Part shown: positions 1 to 12,344 of the stretch, one piece after another
Layout: every line of letters begins with the position of its first letter
Position numbering within the stretch: the stretch's first letter is position 1
DNA from: Polytrichum commune
Taxonomy: Eukaryota > Streptophyta > Polytrichopsida > Polytrichales > Polytrichaceae
Reading direction: 5' to 3'
Length of the DNA stretch: 64,000 nucleotides
Assembly (NCBI GenBank): GCA_950295325.1
Contig: OX485805.1
Coordinates: 51,362,758-51,426,757 of the forward strand
Notes under the pieces: generated by a model
Told to the model about the DNA's origin: nothing
The model's input: the letters and a program-made list of their open reading frames with translations, nothing else
Database searches by the model: none
Position numbers and translations under genes: made by a program

Positions 1-140
1 TTCTCCAGTCCCTCAACCCTTCAAGGTCTAATACAAAGTGAACTTGGACCGTCTCTGACTTATCCACCAATCACACAATTTGCTTATTCAAATTGTGTCA
101 AGGGCCCTCAACCTCTAGTGTAAAGTGGCCCTAATATGGC
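1..140 (+). repeat. Dispersed repeat copy (CCCTCAA-CTNTAGTGTAAAG type)
   Basis: Phrases such as AAAGTGAACTTGGA, CCAATCACA and GGCCCTCAA followed by TAGTGTAAAGTGGCCCT recur in the same order near 52210-52340, and in part near 7590-7660. This marks a diverged interspersed repeat with no visible coding capacity. Confidence 0.6.
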
Positions 141-490
141 ACAATTGTTTTGGCCAACTGGGGTCAGTCGTTTAGTAGCTTGGACAATGTCAATTTCCAT
201 GACATTAACTGGTGTGCTTTTTCAGCACCGAATTCTGAAGAAGTGTTCCACGATGACTCATCGCGTGAGGTTTATTTGTACGGTCTAACAACCCTTATTA
301 ATTTCTCACTTAAATACACCTGTTAAATATCCCAAAGGTGGTGAGGGCCAGCAACTTTATAAAGCTAATGGTCCAATCCACATCCGAGCTGCCCACCTTG
401 ATGTGGTTGTTGTGCATGTGGCCTGCTGTTATGATGTGTATTGCTAGCATAGCGGCCACGTTTGTGTTTATGGTGACTAAAGATTTTCAA

Positions 491-1468
491 GGGTTACGAA
501 GATGGTCACGGCTCTCGGACAACAACATGAGGGATGAAAATTTAGCATTCATCCCGCTTTCCTCATGTGGATTTGAATCCATCTTCGGAAAGTTTAAGCA
601 CCGTTTCCGTGCAAAGCTTTTTACAATACTTGGAGAAAATGTTTCATTTTTAAGGGTTATGAAGATGGCCACGGCTCTTGGACAACGATATGAGTGATGA
701 AAATTTAGCGTTCATCCCACTTTCCTCATGTGGATTTGAATCGATCTTTGGAAAGTTTAAGCACCGTCTCCGTGCAAAGCTTATCACAATACTTGGAGAT
801 AATGCTTCATTTTCAAGGGTTATGAAGACGGTCACGGCTCTCGGACAACAACATGAGTGATGAAAATTTAGCATTCATCCCACTTTCCTCATGTGGATTT
901 GAATCGATTTTTGGAAAGTTTAAGCACCATCTCCGTGCAAAGCTTATCACAATACTTGGAGATAATGCTTCATTTTCAAGGGTTATGAAGACGGTCACGG
1001 CTCTCGGACAACAACATGAGTGATGAAAATTTAGCATTCATCCCACTTTCCTCATGTGGATTTGAATCGATTTTTGGAAAGTTTAAGCACCATCTCCGTG
1101 CAAAGCTTATCACAATACTTGGAGATAATGCTTCATTTTCAAGGGTTATGAAGATGGCCACGGCTCTCGGACAACAACATGAGTGATGAAAATTTAGCAT
1201 CCATCGCACTTTCCTCATGTGGATTTGAATCGATCTTTGGAAAGTTTAAGCACCGTCTCCGTGCAAAGCTTATCACAATACTTGGAGATAATGCTTCATT
1301 TTCAAGGGTTATGAAGATGGCCACGGCTCTCGGACAACAACATGAGTGATGAAAATTTAGCATCCATTGCACTTTCCTCATGTGGATTTGAATCGATCTT
1401 TGGAAAGTTTAAGCACCGTCTTCGTTCACAGCTTACTACAATACTTGGAGAAATTGTTTCATGTCGTG
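491..1468 (+). repeat. 163-bp tandem array, six units
   Basis: The phrase GGGTTA(T/C)GAAGA recurs at 491, 654, 817, 980, 1143 and 1306, exactly 163 bp apart. Units 3 and 4 look identical, while units 1 and 6 are more diverged, as expected from unequal exchange. Because 163 is not a multiple of three, open frames of 60-80 codons recur on both strands but shift frame at each unit; on the + strand each is closed by a TGA near the ATGAGTGATGA motif. No protein family is recognised, so I treat it as a small satellite-like array rather than a gene. The right edge decays after about 1460. Confidence 0.92.
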
Positions 1469-1740
1469 ACCGGTCGTGCACATGGTCTTTATCAGAACCG
1501 TAGTAGGTCACGGTCATGGCCCAAGCATTCGTGGTGTCTACGCAAACCTTTCCAACATAAAGGTAGAGGACTCTTTCATAGTCTTCCAATGTGTTTTTGG
1601 ATGATACGACTCCGGAAATGGACTCAGGGATCATGAATTAGTACATGATCGATCTGTGGGTATTATTTGGTTCATTACTTCTGTTCCCCAACTTTTACCA
1701 ATAAGGTGGACACAATGAATTTAAAAAATAAAAAATAAAA
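1469..1740. other. Flank of tandem array, no gene seen
   Basis: Follows the last 163-bp unit. A + strand frame spans 1367-1636 but begins inside the array and shows no domain. The A-rich stretch 1721-1745 precedes the next dispersed repeat. Confidence 0.5.
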
Positions 1741-1744
1741 ATAA

Positions 1745-1832
1745 AATCAACGTCGGACAATCTGACATGAATTTGAGCCCATTGGCCCTACCCTGTTCAA
1801 AAACCTTCTTGGTGCAGGGTGGGATTTACTGC
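1745..1832 (+). repeat. Dispersed repeat copy (CAACGTCGGACA... type)
   Basis: Matches 6721-6805 in order: CAACGTCGG(A/G)CA, TCTGAC or TCCGAC, TGAATTTGAGC, TTGG, TACCCTGTTCAA, CTTCTT and GTGCA(G/A)GGTGGG. Both copies follow an A-rich tract. Confidence 0.7.
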
Positions 1833-4800
1833 CTCTCGTGTGGTGGGTGGGCTCTTGGCTTCCTACCTAGCTAGTTTATTTCTATCAGGTAGAGAGAAGA
1901 TTTCACTGCGGGAATCAAACCGCCAACCATCCCATTCAGAAATGGGTACCTCTCCACTGTCACCTGGTAGTTTAGGGTCATCTTGGACCTAACATAACGA
2001 AACTTGTGTTGCATTAACAAATCTATAGTGAAGTACGAGCATAACTCAGATTGCAAAACATACCTCTCCTTATTTAGTAATGGTTCTTGGAGGTGTATGT
2101 ATGAAGATTTCTTGATTGAATACATAGGACCTGCTAATTGTGCTCACTATTGAATGTGAGATAGTTAATAAAACAAGAAGATGCACTCCAATCTCTTTTA
2201 AACATCATATGCCTCTATGGTATGTGTTCTTTGATCTTCACTGAACTACGCACCAATCATATATAGGGGTCCAATAAAAAATAATAATCAAATAACACTT
2301 GCATATCTTAATGGGGTTTGCTGTGAATGAATTGGCCCTTGTTTATTTTTCTATTAATTAACCTTTCATCCATGATAAACAAAATTACATGACACTAAAT
2401 GAAGGGACCTCAACTCGTCATTTGACCTAGGTTTAAATACACATTGGATATATTTGATCATCATTGTCACATAAAATTGTATTTCACTTCCTCTTTGTAA
2501 TAAATTCTAGTAATATACTCGAATTTTAGTCATAAACCAAGTGAAAACTGTCTCCAATACTTGTTGGAAGCTTGTACAAACTTGTCATAGAGACCAAGCA
2601 ATGTAACAATTCATTGACTTGTTAAATACGAGTAAGAGAGAGAGAGAGAACTTTGGCTTGAAGGGCCAACATGAATGAAAAATTTGTTGGGGGAAGTGTT
2701 ACCAACATAGCCACTAGGACCAAGATGACACATACTACCCTTCATGCCCTCTTCTGAGGGTAGACTCTATAATCAAAATAAATACTAGTTACTTAGGTTT
2801 GTTTAGTACAAAAGGACATTGCCATTTATCATCAATGTGTGGGGGTGTTATTCGGTTTCTTTTCAATGTTTTCTAAATTCTACCGCTTATATTTACACAA
2901 CAAAACAAAGAAATTCATAATCAAACATCAACAAAAACTCGATTAAAAATTAGGCCTCCCCTGATTCAAGAATGGTTATTGAAAGTGCATGTTTTCAAAA
3001 TTCTGAATTGATACATAGGTCTCCCAATTGTGTTTATTATTGAGTATGGAGTAATTAAATCTTTTTGAAGTCGTAATCCAATCATTTTGAAACATTTGTG
3101 TTTATGGTGATTGTTCTTTGATCCTCACCAAACCTCACACCAATCACATAGGTGTCTCATTAAGAAAAGCAAGCAAATATCACCCACACATAGGAGTTTA
3201 AATCACTCAAATGAAAGTTCAAATTTCATGAAGCTCTTGATCACGGTCATTCAAGTTCTCAAAATGATTTCATCCACACTTATGACAGTTCATATCCTAT
3301 TGTTAATTAGGTAATTAAATGAATAACGGATGAGCCACTTCACCTTATTATGGGAATGAAGTGATTCCTATGTTAAATTCAAAAAAGGTTGGAACATTTA
3401 ATTGAAATAGTGGGTCTATTTAAAACTGAATAGTGGGTTTGAATATTGATCCCTATGTTATATTCAAAAAATGCCTCTTGTATTGTTTGAAATCACCCTT
3501 TGTGCGGTGTTTTAGGGTGCCCACTATCAATAGGCTCGGTAATATAAGGCAATACATTAACATAAGACATGGGTTGCCTTACGGTTCTAAGTCTATCGAT
3601 AAAGGTTGGAACATTTAATTGTCAAGGGATTGAGACATCAATAGAATAATAAGGATACAACACAATGAACAAGAACACGACTACAAGAACACTATTAAAC
3701 AACACAAAAGCATTACAATACAATGACTGAGCACCACAAGAACACTACTCAATGCTCAAGAGTTGACGATGTGAGTGGAAAAACCTTGTGACCCCATATA
3801 GGTTCTGTACCATCCTAAGGACATTACCTTGTATGTAGTTCTTCAAAAAACAAAAGTAGTACATGACATTATAGGGTGACGTATAATACTTATAATGCAG
3901 TATTTGAATAGAAATGAATCATGCTATAATTTCTAACAAAAATGAAGTGTACCCAATATTAGGTCTCATCCTATTTCTAATATTTTGCTAGTGAAATGTC
4001 CATGACTCCAACTAGACGATTTAGACCCACTATTCAATTTGGCATACATGTGCTTTTTGTAGGGTTTTGGATTCAGTTAATGTATACATGTTTGACGAAA
4101 GGAAGATGAACATGTTGTTAACCTGTTTTGAGTTCATATACAAACTCATGGTTATGATCAAGGTGAAGGATCTCTCATTTACACCGGCCCTTGAGATTCG
4201 CATTGTTTCACATTCACTCTCTTTGTCTCTAGAAATGAATAGGCAAGTTTCGCACTTTGAATTTAATCAAAATCTACATCAGTTAGAGCAAATAAATCAA
4301 GATTGTCTACTAGGTAGCAATCCCAACTTATGGACCTTGAAGCGGTTAAAATGAATGGTTGCAAGAGATATGAAAGGGCATGGTGCATAACTTCATCCTT
4401 TCAAACCTCCGAGATAGGTGTGGTCTCCAACCTTCAATGGTACCATGATCATGTTTGAATGAAAATGAGTTTTGTTTTAATGTGAAATTTTCTCAAAATA
4501 TTATGACAAAAGTTACACTTGGCACCTCACTTTTATCAAATATAAAAAAAACACCAACCCATCAATCTCACACGCACATCCATCTATTTATCTATATTAT
4601 TCTAAGTCCCTACATCTTTCATAACCAAATTCAATAAAATAAATTTGTAAAAAATTGAATGTTATTAAAAAATTAAATAAAAATGCTTGCATTATTGGTG
4701 CGCCATACTAATCTCCCGCTAACTTGTCATACAACTTGGTGTGAAATTCAAGTAAGTTCTTTAGCTTGTATTGCAACTCATGATTTAATTATATCATGCA

Positions 4801-5320
4801 ATGATAAAAAATAAAAATAAAAAGTAACGTGTTATTAGTCTTGCATGTATAAAGCTCATGTGGCTTAGGACTTGTGTGTTTTGAACCGAACCCCCTTCTT
4901 TATCCCAATTTTATCTCACTAGACAAATTCAAGGTCATTGATGCTATTTCCAAAGTCACATCAACTAAACAAACAAATGTGCAAACTATAAGGAGTTATC
5001 AATGCTCTCTCTCTCTCTCTTCAAATCATGATCACATTTCAATGTAATGTTACTTAGGTGGATGAAAAGAACATCATGCTAATGGAATTCCATCATCTAG
5101 CCTTGCAAATCATGCAATATTTGTGACTATATGTGTGACTTCTTTTGAGGGCACAACATGACAATTGCTCATGATAGATGTTTGTTCATAAAAAGGTATG
5201 CAGGTGGTATAAGGTTACTGTATTAATTGGACACTTACATTTGATTGGCTTGTGGTTCATGGAGGATCAGGAAACAAATATTATGAAAACACATGTTCAT
5301 AAAAGAGTGGACCACGTCTT
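1833..5320. other. AT-rich intergenic DNA, no supportable gene
   Basis: Only short, domain-free frames. It contains a (GA)n run at about 2634-2649 and a (CT)n run at 5005-5020. A frame at 4067-4354 has no recognisable motif. Nothing else stands out. Confidence 0.5.
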
Positions 5321-5459
5321 CGTGTTTCATTAATTAGTCCACGATCAACAATGAACATATTGGAAAGGTCTTATGTATTTTCAGGTAAAGGATCAACAAA
5401 CATACACTTCCAATAACCTTAACTAATTTTGGGGAAATCCAATTTCCAATCCGATTGTT

Positions 5460-5560
5460 ACTGATGCTTCATAGTAGATTTGCTAATGCAATACAATTTT
5501 TTGTTGTGTAAACCCAATCGGTAGAGGTTGGAGAACAAGGGAAAAAAACGGACCGAACGA
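5460..5560 (+). repeat. Dispersed repeat fragment (TAGATTTGCTAATGC...GGTTGGAGAACA type)
   Basis: The stretch with GTTGTGTAAACCCAA and GGTAGAGGTTGGAGAACA matches 46410-46500 and 33220-33310, each ending in an A-rich segment. The 46 kb and 33 kb copies extend further. Confidence 0.55.
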
Positions 5561-5662
5561 CACTCACAATGCGTAAGTGGTTCATTTATTGAATACTCCA
5601 CAAGGGTGACCTCCCGATGAATGAATAGGAGAGGCCCCACATGAATGAATGTCCCGCAACTA

Positions 5663-6237
5663 CAGTCTACCCTCTATAAATGTTAACCCTCAGGAGTGGA
5701 TCAAAGTTAACATTTATAGAGGTGTTAACAGTTAACAATTATAAAATTATTTTTTTGAGCAATATACAAATCTTAACATTTATAAATATAAGCAATTGTG
5801 AAGAGTCCTTGTGAGAGAATACCATTCATAAAATTGCAAACCCAATCAAAACTTTATTCATTGTCAAGTTTACAAATCACGGGTGAAGTATGAATCAATG
5901 GTTCTTTGGTGAGATTCATCTGCATGCACAACTTGCAAATATTTCTCAATCTGCACCAACAAACCCACATACTTGGACACATCACATGAACGTGATTCCA
6001 TGTAGTGAGAGAGAGAGAGAGAGGAATGTAATTGGATGTGTAGTTTTTATCATCCATATTATGGTTGTATTTCATTCGTTAACATTTATAGAGTCAAATT
6101 TACAAAGAAGGGAGTACCATTTTGTTCACAGTTAACACATTTAACATTTATAGTGTGCAATATGTGGGGAGTATAAGAAAGTTAACATTTAGAAAGGGTT
6201 AACACTTATAGGTGTAACATTTATAGAGGGTGGACTG
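5663..6237 (+). mobile_element. Pogo/Tigger-like MITE, copy 1 (575 bp)
   Basis: Flanked by TA on both sides (5661-5662 and 6238-6239). The ends start CAGTCTACCCTCTATAAATG and, inverted, CAGTCCACCCTCTATAAATG, one mismatch over 23 bp. A CAGT(N) terminus with a TA duplication is typical of pogo/Tigger (Tc1/mariner superfamily) elements. The motif GTTAACATTTATAGAG recurs several times near both ends in both orientations, like subterminal transposase-binding repeats. There is no transposase frame, so it is non-autonomous. A GA microsatellite lies inside (about 6006-6023). Confidence 0.88.
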
Positions 6238-6239
6238 TA

Positions 6240-6520
6240 CATGGCCATAACCGATCACCATCCGTTGTCCCATTCCCCCGTCCCGCGTGGCGTGGGGCTC
6301 GCCACATGGCGGCTCCCGAAGCCCCGATGGCCCAAGCCCGTTCCCGATCATGCCAAAAGTGTTTCGCAAACCGTCGGGCCCCTCCACTTGCGCCATGTGG
6401 CACCGAGGTGCTGCGAGCTTTATTGTTGGGATGGCAACCCCCACACCTAAAAAGGACGGGCATGGTCTTGTGGAAGCCTAGCGATGCTTCCAAACCCCCC
6501 CCCCCCCCCTCCCCCGCCTT
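6240..6520. other. GC-rich patch with poly-C run
   Basis: Distinctly GC-richer than its surroundings and open in several frames on both strands, so the frames carry little information. It ends in a run of 15 C at 6495-6509. No domain is recognised. It directly abuts the MITE at 5663-6237. Confidence 0.5.
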
Positions 6521-6714
6521 CCAAACCCTTTACTTATTATTATTGCGCCCAACCAACTGCCCACAAGAGTGGTTGAACCTTCCATTCCATTGTTCCAAGA
6601 GCAAATGGGAGGGTAATAGTTCTCGTATCCCAAGCTCCTCGACAACAACCGTCGCAATATCAACTTCACATCGTACAATTTCGTAAACTTCAAACTCAAA
6701 TAAATAAACAAACA

Positions 6715-6970
6715 ACCAACCAACGTCGGGCAGTCCGACGTGAATTTGAGCGCGTTGGTCTTACCCTGTTCAAGAATCTTCTTTGTGCAAGGTGGGGACT
6801 TCAAATCCATCAAGTATCACATCATATATGCTGGTGAAGCCCCCTTTGAGTTAATAGAGTTAACTGTAAAGTACGGGAATGAATTCGCACCCAAATTGCA
6901 TGTAATGGTTCCTTACTTGAACGGAACCATAAAGTTTTGGAAGGTTTCTTTCAGCTTGGGCATATTCTAA
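6715..6970 (+). repeat. Dispersed repeat copy (CAACGTCGGGCA... type)
   Basis: The left 90 bases match 1745-1832. A 76-codon + strand frame (6740-6970) overlaps it; it starts in the repeat and has no recognisable domain. Confidence 0.6.
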
Positions 6971-8083
6971 ATAGCCCATTCAATTTTTAATTTCTTAAAT
7001 CTTCTTTGCCACTTATGTTCGCATGTGTCTCTTTTTTCTTTTAAATTTTTTTTACCACATGTGTCCGGTGTACTCCCCAAATGAATCAAAATTCGAAAGA
7101 ATTTCAAAGTTTTGTTGCCCCAAAATAAAGCAGAAAAACTTGTCTTCTTAGATTTTGTTTTTAGGTCACTAACACAATTGTTAAATGTGTCAACATGGAA
7201 AAGATTTTCAAAAACTTGAGTTGGTCCCCAATTTTGGTGATCTTACAATTACCTTTAATGTTAATTGTATTGGAAAAAAAACGATTTCATCAAGGACTGA
7301 TAAGGTTGAAGAATCAATGAGTCCACAACAAGAGAAATCAATTAAAAGCTGATCAAGATATTCTATAATACACTATGTTGGGATATTTAACAACCATAGT
7401 GGAACTATGTTGCAAATAAACATATCTTTCATTGGAACAATGTGTCTGAATTTTCTAAAATTTTAGCCCAAGTTTTTTAGTGTTTTCTTTCTTCATTGAT
7501 GTTGAAATCTCTGGGTTGAAATTTCAAATATATAATATATACAAGCAATAGCCCTTTAATTTATGAGCCTACTCTAGCTTCTTAACCAAGCACATAATTT
7601 GTCTCACAGGTCAAAGGTCGTCAAAGTCTAGTGTAAGGTGACCCTTAGTTGATCATGCTTTAGGTTGTTTACTCTTGGTGGTGTTGTTTGGCTCCACTGG
7701 ATGCATCCTAGGAACGTTGTTATGCTTTTGGCTTCGATTCAATGGTGGCCTTGTATGTTTATTTTTGGCAATGATTTAGAAGCTTCAATTCTCTTCAAAA
7801 AGAAAAGAAAAGTATTGAACACCAACGTCACTATGGTTGTTTGCCAATCCTCATCTTTGGACGTTGCCCCTTGGTTAGGTTGGTGGGGATAGTACATGGC
7901 CCTTCACCATGGTCTCCACTTTCACTTTTCATTCCGCTTGAGGGCCCATCATTTGTGAAATTGGATTTCTCTTTCCCACGCTCTGACCTTTAGAGGATTT
8001 TCAAGGGCCCTTAGGATATCATGGCTCTTAGTCCATGTGTAAAAGCGGCCTATGCCCAAGTTCGATGCTCTTATGTTCTAGGT
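6971..8083. other. Intergenic, no supportable gene
   Basis: AT-rich to 7560, then a partial copy of the TAGTGTAAGGTGACCC dispersed repeat at about 7590-7660. Short frames only. Confidence 0.45.
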
Positions 8084-8577
8084 CATCCTCCTAGGACTTC
8101 TTTTGAAGATAATTTTTTTTTAAATATGTCTCTAAAGTGTTTGATAAAGAGGTCCTCTTGGCCCCTTTTAAAAAGTGCCAATAATTTATGAGTTTCAAGT
8201 CGAAAAGAAACATTTTGGACTGTTATTCTCTCATCACTCTCTCCCTTCTTTGTAACAATCAGTTCATCAATATTTCGCTTATCTTTAGTAGTCCGTTCTT
8301 TAAATTGTTATTTCTCTCTAGTCATTCTTTCTTGATTCTCCAATTCCAACTTCATCACCTCTAACTCTATGTTAGTCCATTCAAATTATAGTTGGACCAT
8401 TGTTTGAGAATGAATGTTTTTCATCTTCAAAATAAATTGTGCAATACCACCCAACCCTTTCAATAGATTTTCTTCAGCTTCGTGATTTGGGCCTTTCCTC
8501 TTTTGTATCAAGATTGTTTGTGTTGCTTCAACCTTCAAATTGACCTTCTTTACCTCTACCTCTATCACCCTAGCCAT
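8084..8577 (-). pseudogene. Decayed Lys/Glu-rich (coiled-coil-like) reading frame
   Basis: Reading the minus strand from 8577 down to a TGA at 8084-8086, the same frame runs for about 164 codons interrupted by only two TAA codons (at about 8384 and 8309, both one C-to-T step from CAA). The translation is dominated by K, E, R, I and L with heptad-like spacing (for example IELEVMKLELENQERM), suggesting a former coiled coil. Upstream of the ATG the frame has another stop. Such segments occur in the C-terminal parts of Myb/NAM-associated proteins tied to Harbinger transposons, but I cannot assign it. No other gene is nearby. Confidence 0.35.
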
Positions 8578-8599
8578 GTTTGGACAATAATGTTCTTTG

Positions 8600-11134
8600 A
8601 ATAAGAATTTTAATTAGATTTCTTTATACACATGTTTGTAAGGAAATGTTCTATACCAAATACAAAATATGGTAGAAATTTAAAATTAAATTAGATACAC
8701 AAAAAATGCACATGAAAATAAAAGATGCCAATAGCATAAGTGGAAAATGGTGGTTGTCACTAAGACACATGAGAAACCTAAGTCCATGTTGCCTTTAGAG
8801 AGGCCATCCCCTTACCCTTCTAGAGTTCATGCTTCCAAATCCACTACTCTTCCTATCTCTCAAAAAACATTCACAACAAAAAACAAAGAATCTTAGAGGG
8901 GTACTATTGTTGTTTCCTCATCCTTACTAGGTTCACAATAAGTTTTAATTATGGAGAAGAACACATCAATTGCAATAATTTTGGATAATGGTGTTGAGCA
9001 CCACCTTATATATGTTGGAGTTCTTGAAAATTGTAACATGTATGCCTTTCTTGCAGTCCATTGTCATTGTCTAATATAATTCACTTAATGACATAATATG
9101 TTTTCATGGATGATGATTAATTACATGTGTCTTCAGGTGGTTGTAAGTTTCACTTATTGGGTGCAATCTTGCCGGAAGGGCTACCCAGTCCCAATGTTTC
9201 GTCACCTTCCAACACCATTCCAAAGTGGAATGCACATTCATTTGAAGCCCTTTTGAATTTGCTAATGTTATTTTCATGATGATGCTTCGAATCCATACTT
9301 GTATCCTTCCTGAAGTAAAAGAACTTAGGCATGATGTGATGACTTATGATATGATTACCTATGATTTGGTCATTGCAAGGGATTGGTGGTGCATCAACAT
9401 GTTGTGTTGTGCTTTGGGGTTGACAAAACTCTTACTATATGTAATATATATTTTCTTGTTACAACATTTCTTATTCACATGTTTATTGCATGTTTGGTTC
9501 AAACCTATGTTGATAAGTTCTAACTAGATTTTTGGTTTTGGAGACCCGAAGATTTCACATTTTGGTTTTTGTTCACAAGGCAAAATCATCGACTCTTTAT
9601 GAATACCTTCAAGTAGTGGTCTAAGTTTGGCATATGTGTCACCTTCAGCATACTCAAAAGGTTCAATTAAGTCTGGACTAGCATTGAAATTGGCAAGTGA
9701 GAACAATTTCAAACTTAAAGACATTGTAAACTTGGTTTGTGATCAACAACCTCACGAGAACCCTAAACCTCAAGTTGCTCACATGAACGCCTACTATTGA
9801 TGTCACCCCTTCCTCTGCATCAAAAAGTAGACCCTAAACATGTGAGAAATCACAACGACATCAAAACCCCAAACTCTACCCATCTACCAAGCAAGTACAG
9901 ATTGAAAATTAAGAAAGATGAATCTTGAGATGGGCACACCTTAAGAGCACGACTATTCACGTGCACCTATTCCTAAACCTTGATCAATAAACCATCAACA
10001 TTCACCAAGTTCGGGAGAGGTAAGAGTTTCCATAGACATAAAAACTTCGGAGAGCTCCCGCGAACCCTACCTAAGAACTCACAAAGCCAAATAAAATGGC
10101 CAAACCCGTCAAAAACCCTTCCCGCACCTAACCTAATAGATTACATCTAACTACAAAGATACATTCATGAGATGTCATCCAATGGTGCTCATCCATAGTG
10201 TGGGGCTCTATCAATGTTTTGGGTGTTTAATGATTGAATTCTACATTGCGTCCATGTGTTTCTATTCATGCATGTAAGAGAAGCAGTTACCACCTTGTGG
10301 CTTTGGAGGCCAATTCAACCATATTAAATGCCAAATAGTCTCCATTATCTAAGGAGACTCTAATCCTCACATGTGGAAGTGTACCTCACACTACATCCCT
10401 CACGGACGAAGACAAACATGTTCAGAAGGTTGCAAAGCATTCTCACATTAGTAAATATGTTTATGCTTGTCATTTGATATCTACGTTGTTTGGTTTTGCA
10501 TATGGCTACAATTTCCATTATCTTATAATTATGTTTCATGTCATGAGCCAATTCCAATGACTTCCTAGCTTGATGTTGCATCCTCTAAATACTGAGAATG
10601 TGGGGTAGGTTATGGTGGCTACCTTGACACCTGTCACTCGTCGAAGAGCCGGACAGCTGGTTCGGTTGGCACATGTAGATGACAAAGCAAAAAAAAGGTA
10701 ATGAAAAGGATAGTGAGAATGAATAGCATTATGGTTAGTCTTGGACATTATGATTGGATTTGTGTGGGTTGGTTTACATGTTGTGCCCTTCTATGAATAA
10801 AGCATGATCAATGGACTTCGTGTTGTGTGTCATTTTCAACTTTCCCTACAATCATTCCATTAGACATATTACTCAAGTCCATTTCACTCAAGTCTCATTT
10901 GAACGTGTTGGCAAGTTTATTTAACCCATTGTGTAATACTCTATTAATTACGACTATCACCCATTTGTCTAGCACTATTGCAATTAGACATATTCACCCT
11001 AATTGCTTAAAGGCCTTTCAAGAACAATCACTTAGAGCTATACCCTCTTGCCCACTATTCATATCAGCTAAGCAAATCATAAGTAATATAAACATCCATA
11101 ATTTGGATTGGGACACATTTTTGTGCAAACGGGG
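8600..11134. other. Intergenic, no supportable gene
   Basis: Mixed composition with only short frames. Minus-strand frames at 9150-9332 and 9524-9724 and a + frame at 10827-11165 lack recognisable domains. Confidence 0.45.
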
Positions 11135-11405
11135 TGTTGAAGGTGGAGCATTAGGTTGCTTGTAGTCATAGAAATGTAATACTAGAAGGAATAAGGTTGT
11201 AATAAGCCTACAATGTGGGTTTGTAGTGAGAGAAGAGTTATCCCATATTGTTTGTATGAACCAAGTTGAAAATGAGCGATAAAGGGCAAAGCAAGGGGGT
11301 GGTGGAGACCATCTTGCTCCAAGGTATGTCTTTGTGTATGTGTATGTGCTTGTGTAATATGATCTCTACATCTATTGACTTCCAATAGGTTTTGGGCCCA
11401 CTCAT
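11135..11405 (+). repeat. 5' LTR of copia element 1
   Basis: Starts TGTTGAAGGTGGAG. It shares GTAGTCATAG, TGATCTCTA and CCACTCATGCAAG with the LTR at 49504-49790. The right boundary is approximate because no clear primer-binding site is visible. Confidence 0.7.
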
Positions 11406-11650
11406 GCAAGGGAGGAGACTAAAGATGTGATTGCTTTGAGGTTGTGGAGTGGATCATGAGGGATTGACGCTTCGAAGTCTTGGAGGCCTCCAAGGGCGCA
11501 TTTGGTTGTTTTGAGCGTTGTTTTGTCTTTTGCTTTTGCTTGAATATATATTTGATATAAAAAGACATGACTTTAATGGTTTGAGAGCATTGGAACTGTT
11601 TAGGGTTGAAGAGTATATGATTTAAGCGTCTTGAGTGTTGAGAGCCTTGT

Positions 11651-11990
11651 TTGAGAGTATTGAAGGTGTTTGAAGGTACCCATGCAGGAGGAAAACAATA
11701 TCATGACTTTGCTCAAGAGCTTGCCAACCTCATGCGAATACTTGATCACCACTTTGGAATCAATGCCAATGAAGGAGTTGATGATAGAGTAAGTGACGGC
11801 ATGTTCGATGCACGAGATGTCAAAGCGCAAGGAGAAGGAACCCCAAGGTAAAGATGCAGCGATAGTATTGTGTGAAAGTAAAATGGACAATCTACATTTG
11901 CGGTAAGGCATAAGGACGTGTCTTTATTGCTGCAAACTGGGCCAAATTGCACTATTTTGCTACAAAACAAATAACAAAGAGAGGAAAAAT
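11651..11990 (+). pseudogene. Copia Gag remnant with altered zinc knuckle
   Basis: The frame from 11651 reads a Gag C-terminal segment (DFAQELANLMRILDHHF) equivalent to 51270-51360. After a frame change, 11919-11960 encodes CLYCCKLGQIALFC: the CX2CX4HX4C nucleocapsid knuckle with Gln (CAA) replacing His. The Gag N-terminus is missing relative to the copy at 50.9 kb. Confidence 0.75.
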
Positions 11991-12041
11991 GCTAAAAATG
12001 CCAAGGATGAAGATAAATTTGCATTTGCAATGTAATATGGA

Positions 12042-12227
12042 GTGCATTTGAGGATCATTTGCAAATGGATTATGGATTCAGATACTGCAAAATACATGAC
12101 TTCACATAGGATGGCTTCCAATATTTACGAGGTAATCAATCCACTCAATGTGCGTATGGGTGATGAAAGCATGGTCATAGCTATCATAATGGGGTCTCTT
12201 GTTATCGGAGTTGAAATGAGAGGCTAA
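12042..12227 (+). pseudogene. Copia protease remnant
   Basis: Encodes WIMDSDTAKYMTSH followed by YEVINPLNV. The family motif is D-S-G-A/T near H-M-T-S-H; here the catalytic-loop Gly is Asp. Ends at a TAA. Confidence 0.75.
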
Positions 12228-12344
12228 ATAAATAGAATTTGCACCACATATGTGCTTCATGTGCACCATTTGCAAGCCAATTTGCTCTTGGTGAACAAAC
12301 TTTTGAACGGGTTGAAGGTGTAATTTCACATAAACAAATATATT

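Noticed and set aside
487-1634. Series of overlapping 60-110-codon frames on both strands, very similar to one another
   Set aside because: They are by-products of the 163-bp tandem array; the period is not a multiple of three, so each frame breaks at every unit.
1900-1990. tRNA-like T-arm on the minus strand (GCGG TTTGATT CCCGC)
   Set aside because: The seven bases after the arm do not pair with any 5' acceptor strand at the right distance, and no anticodon or D arm could be placed.
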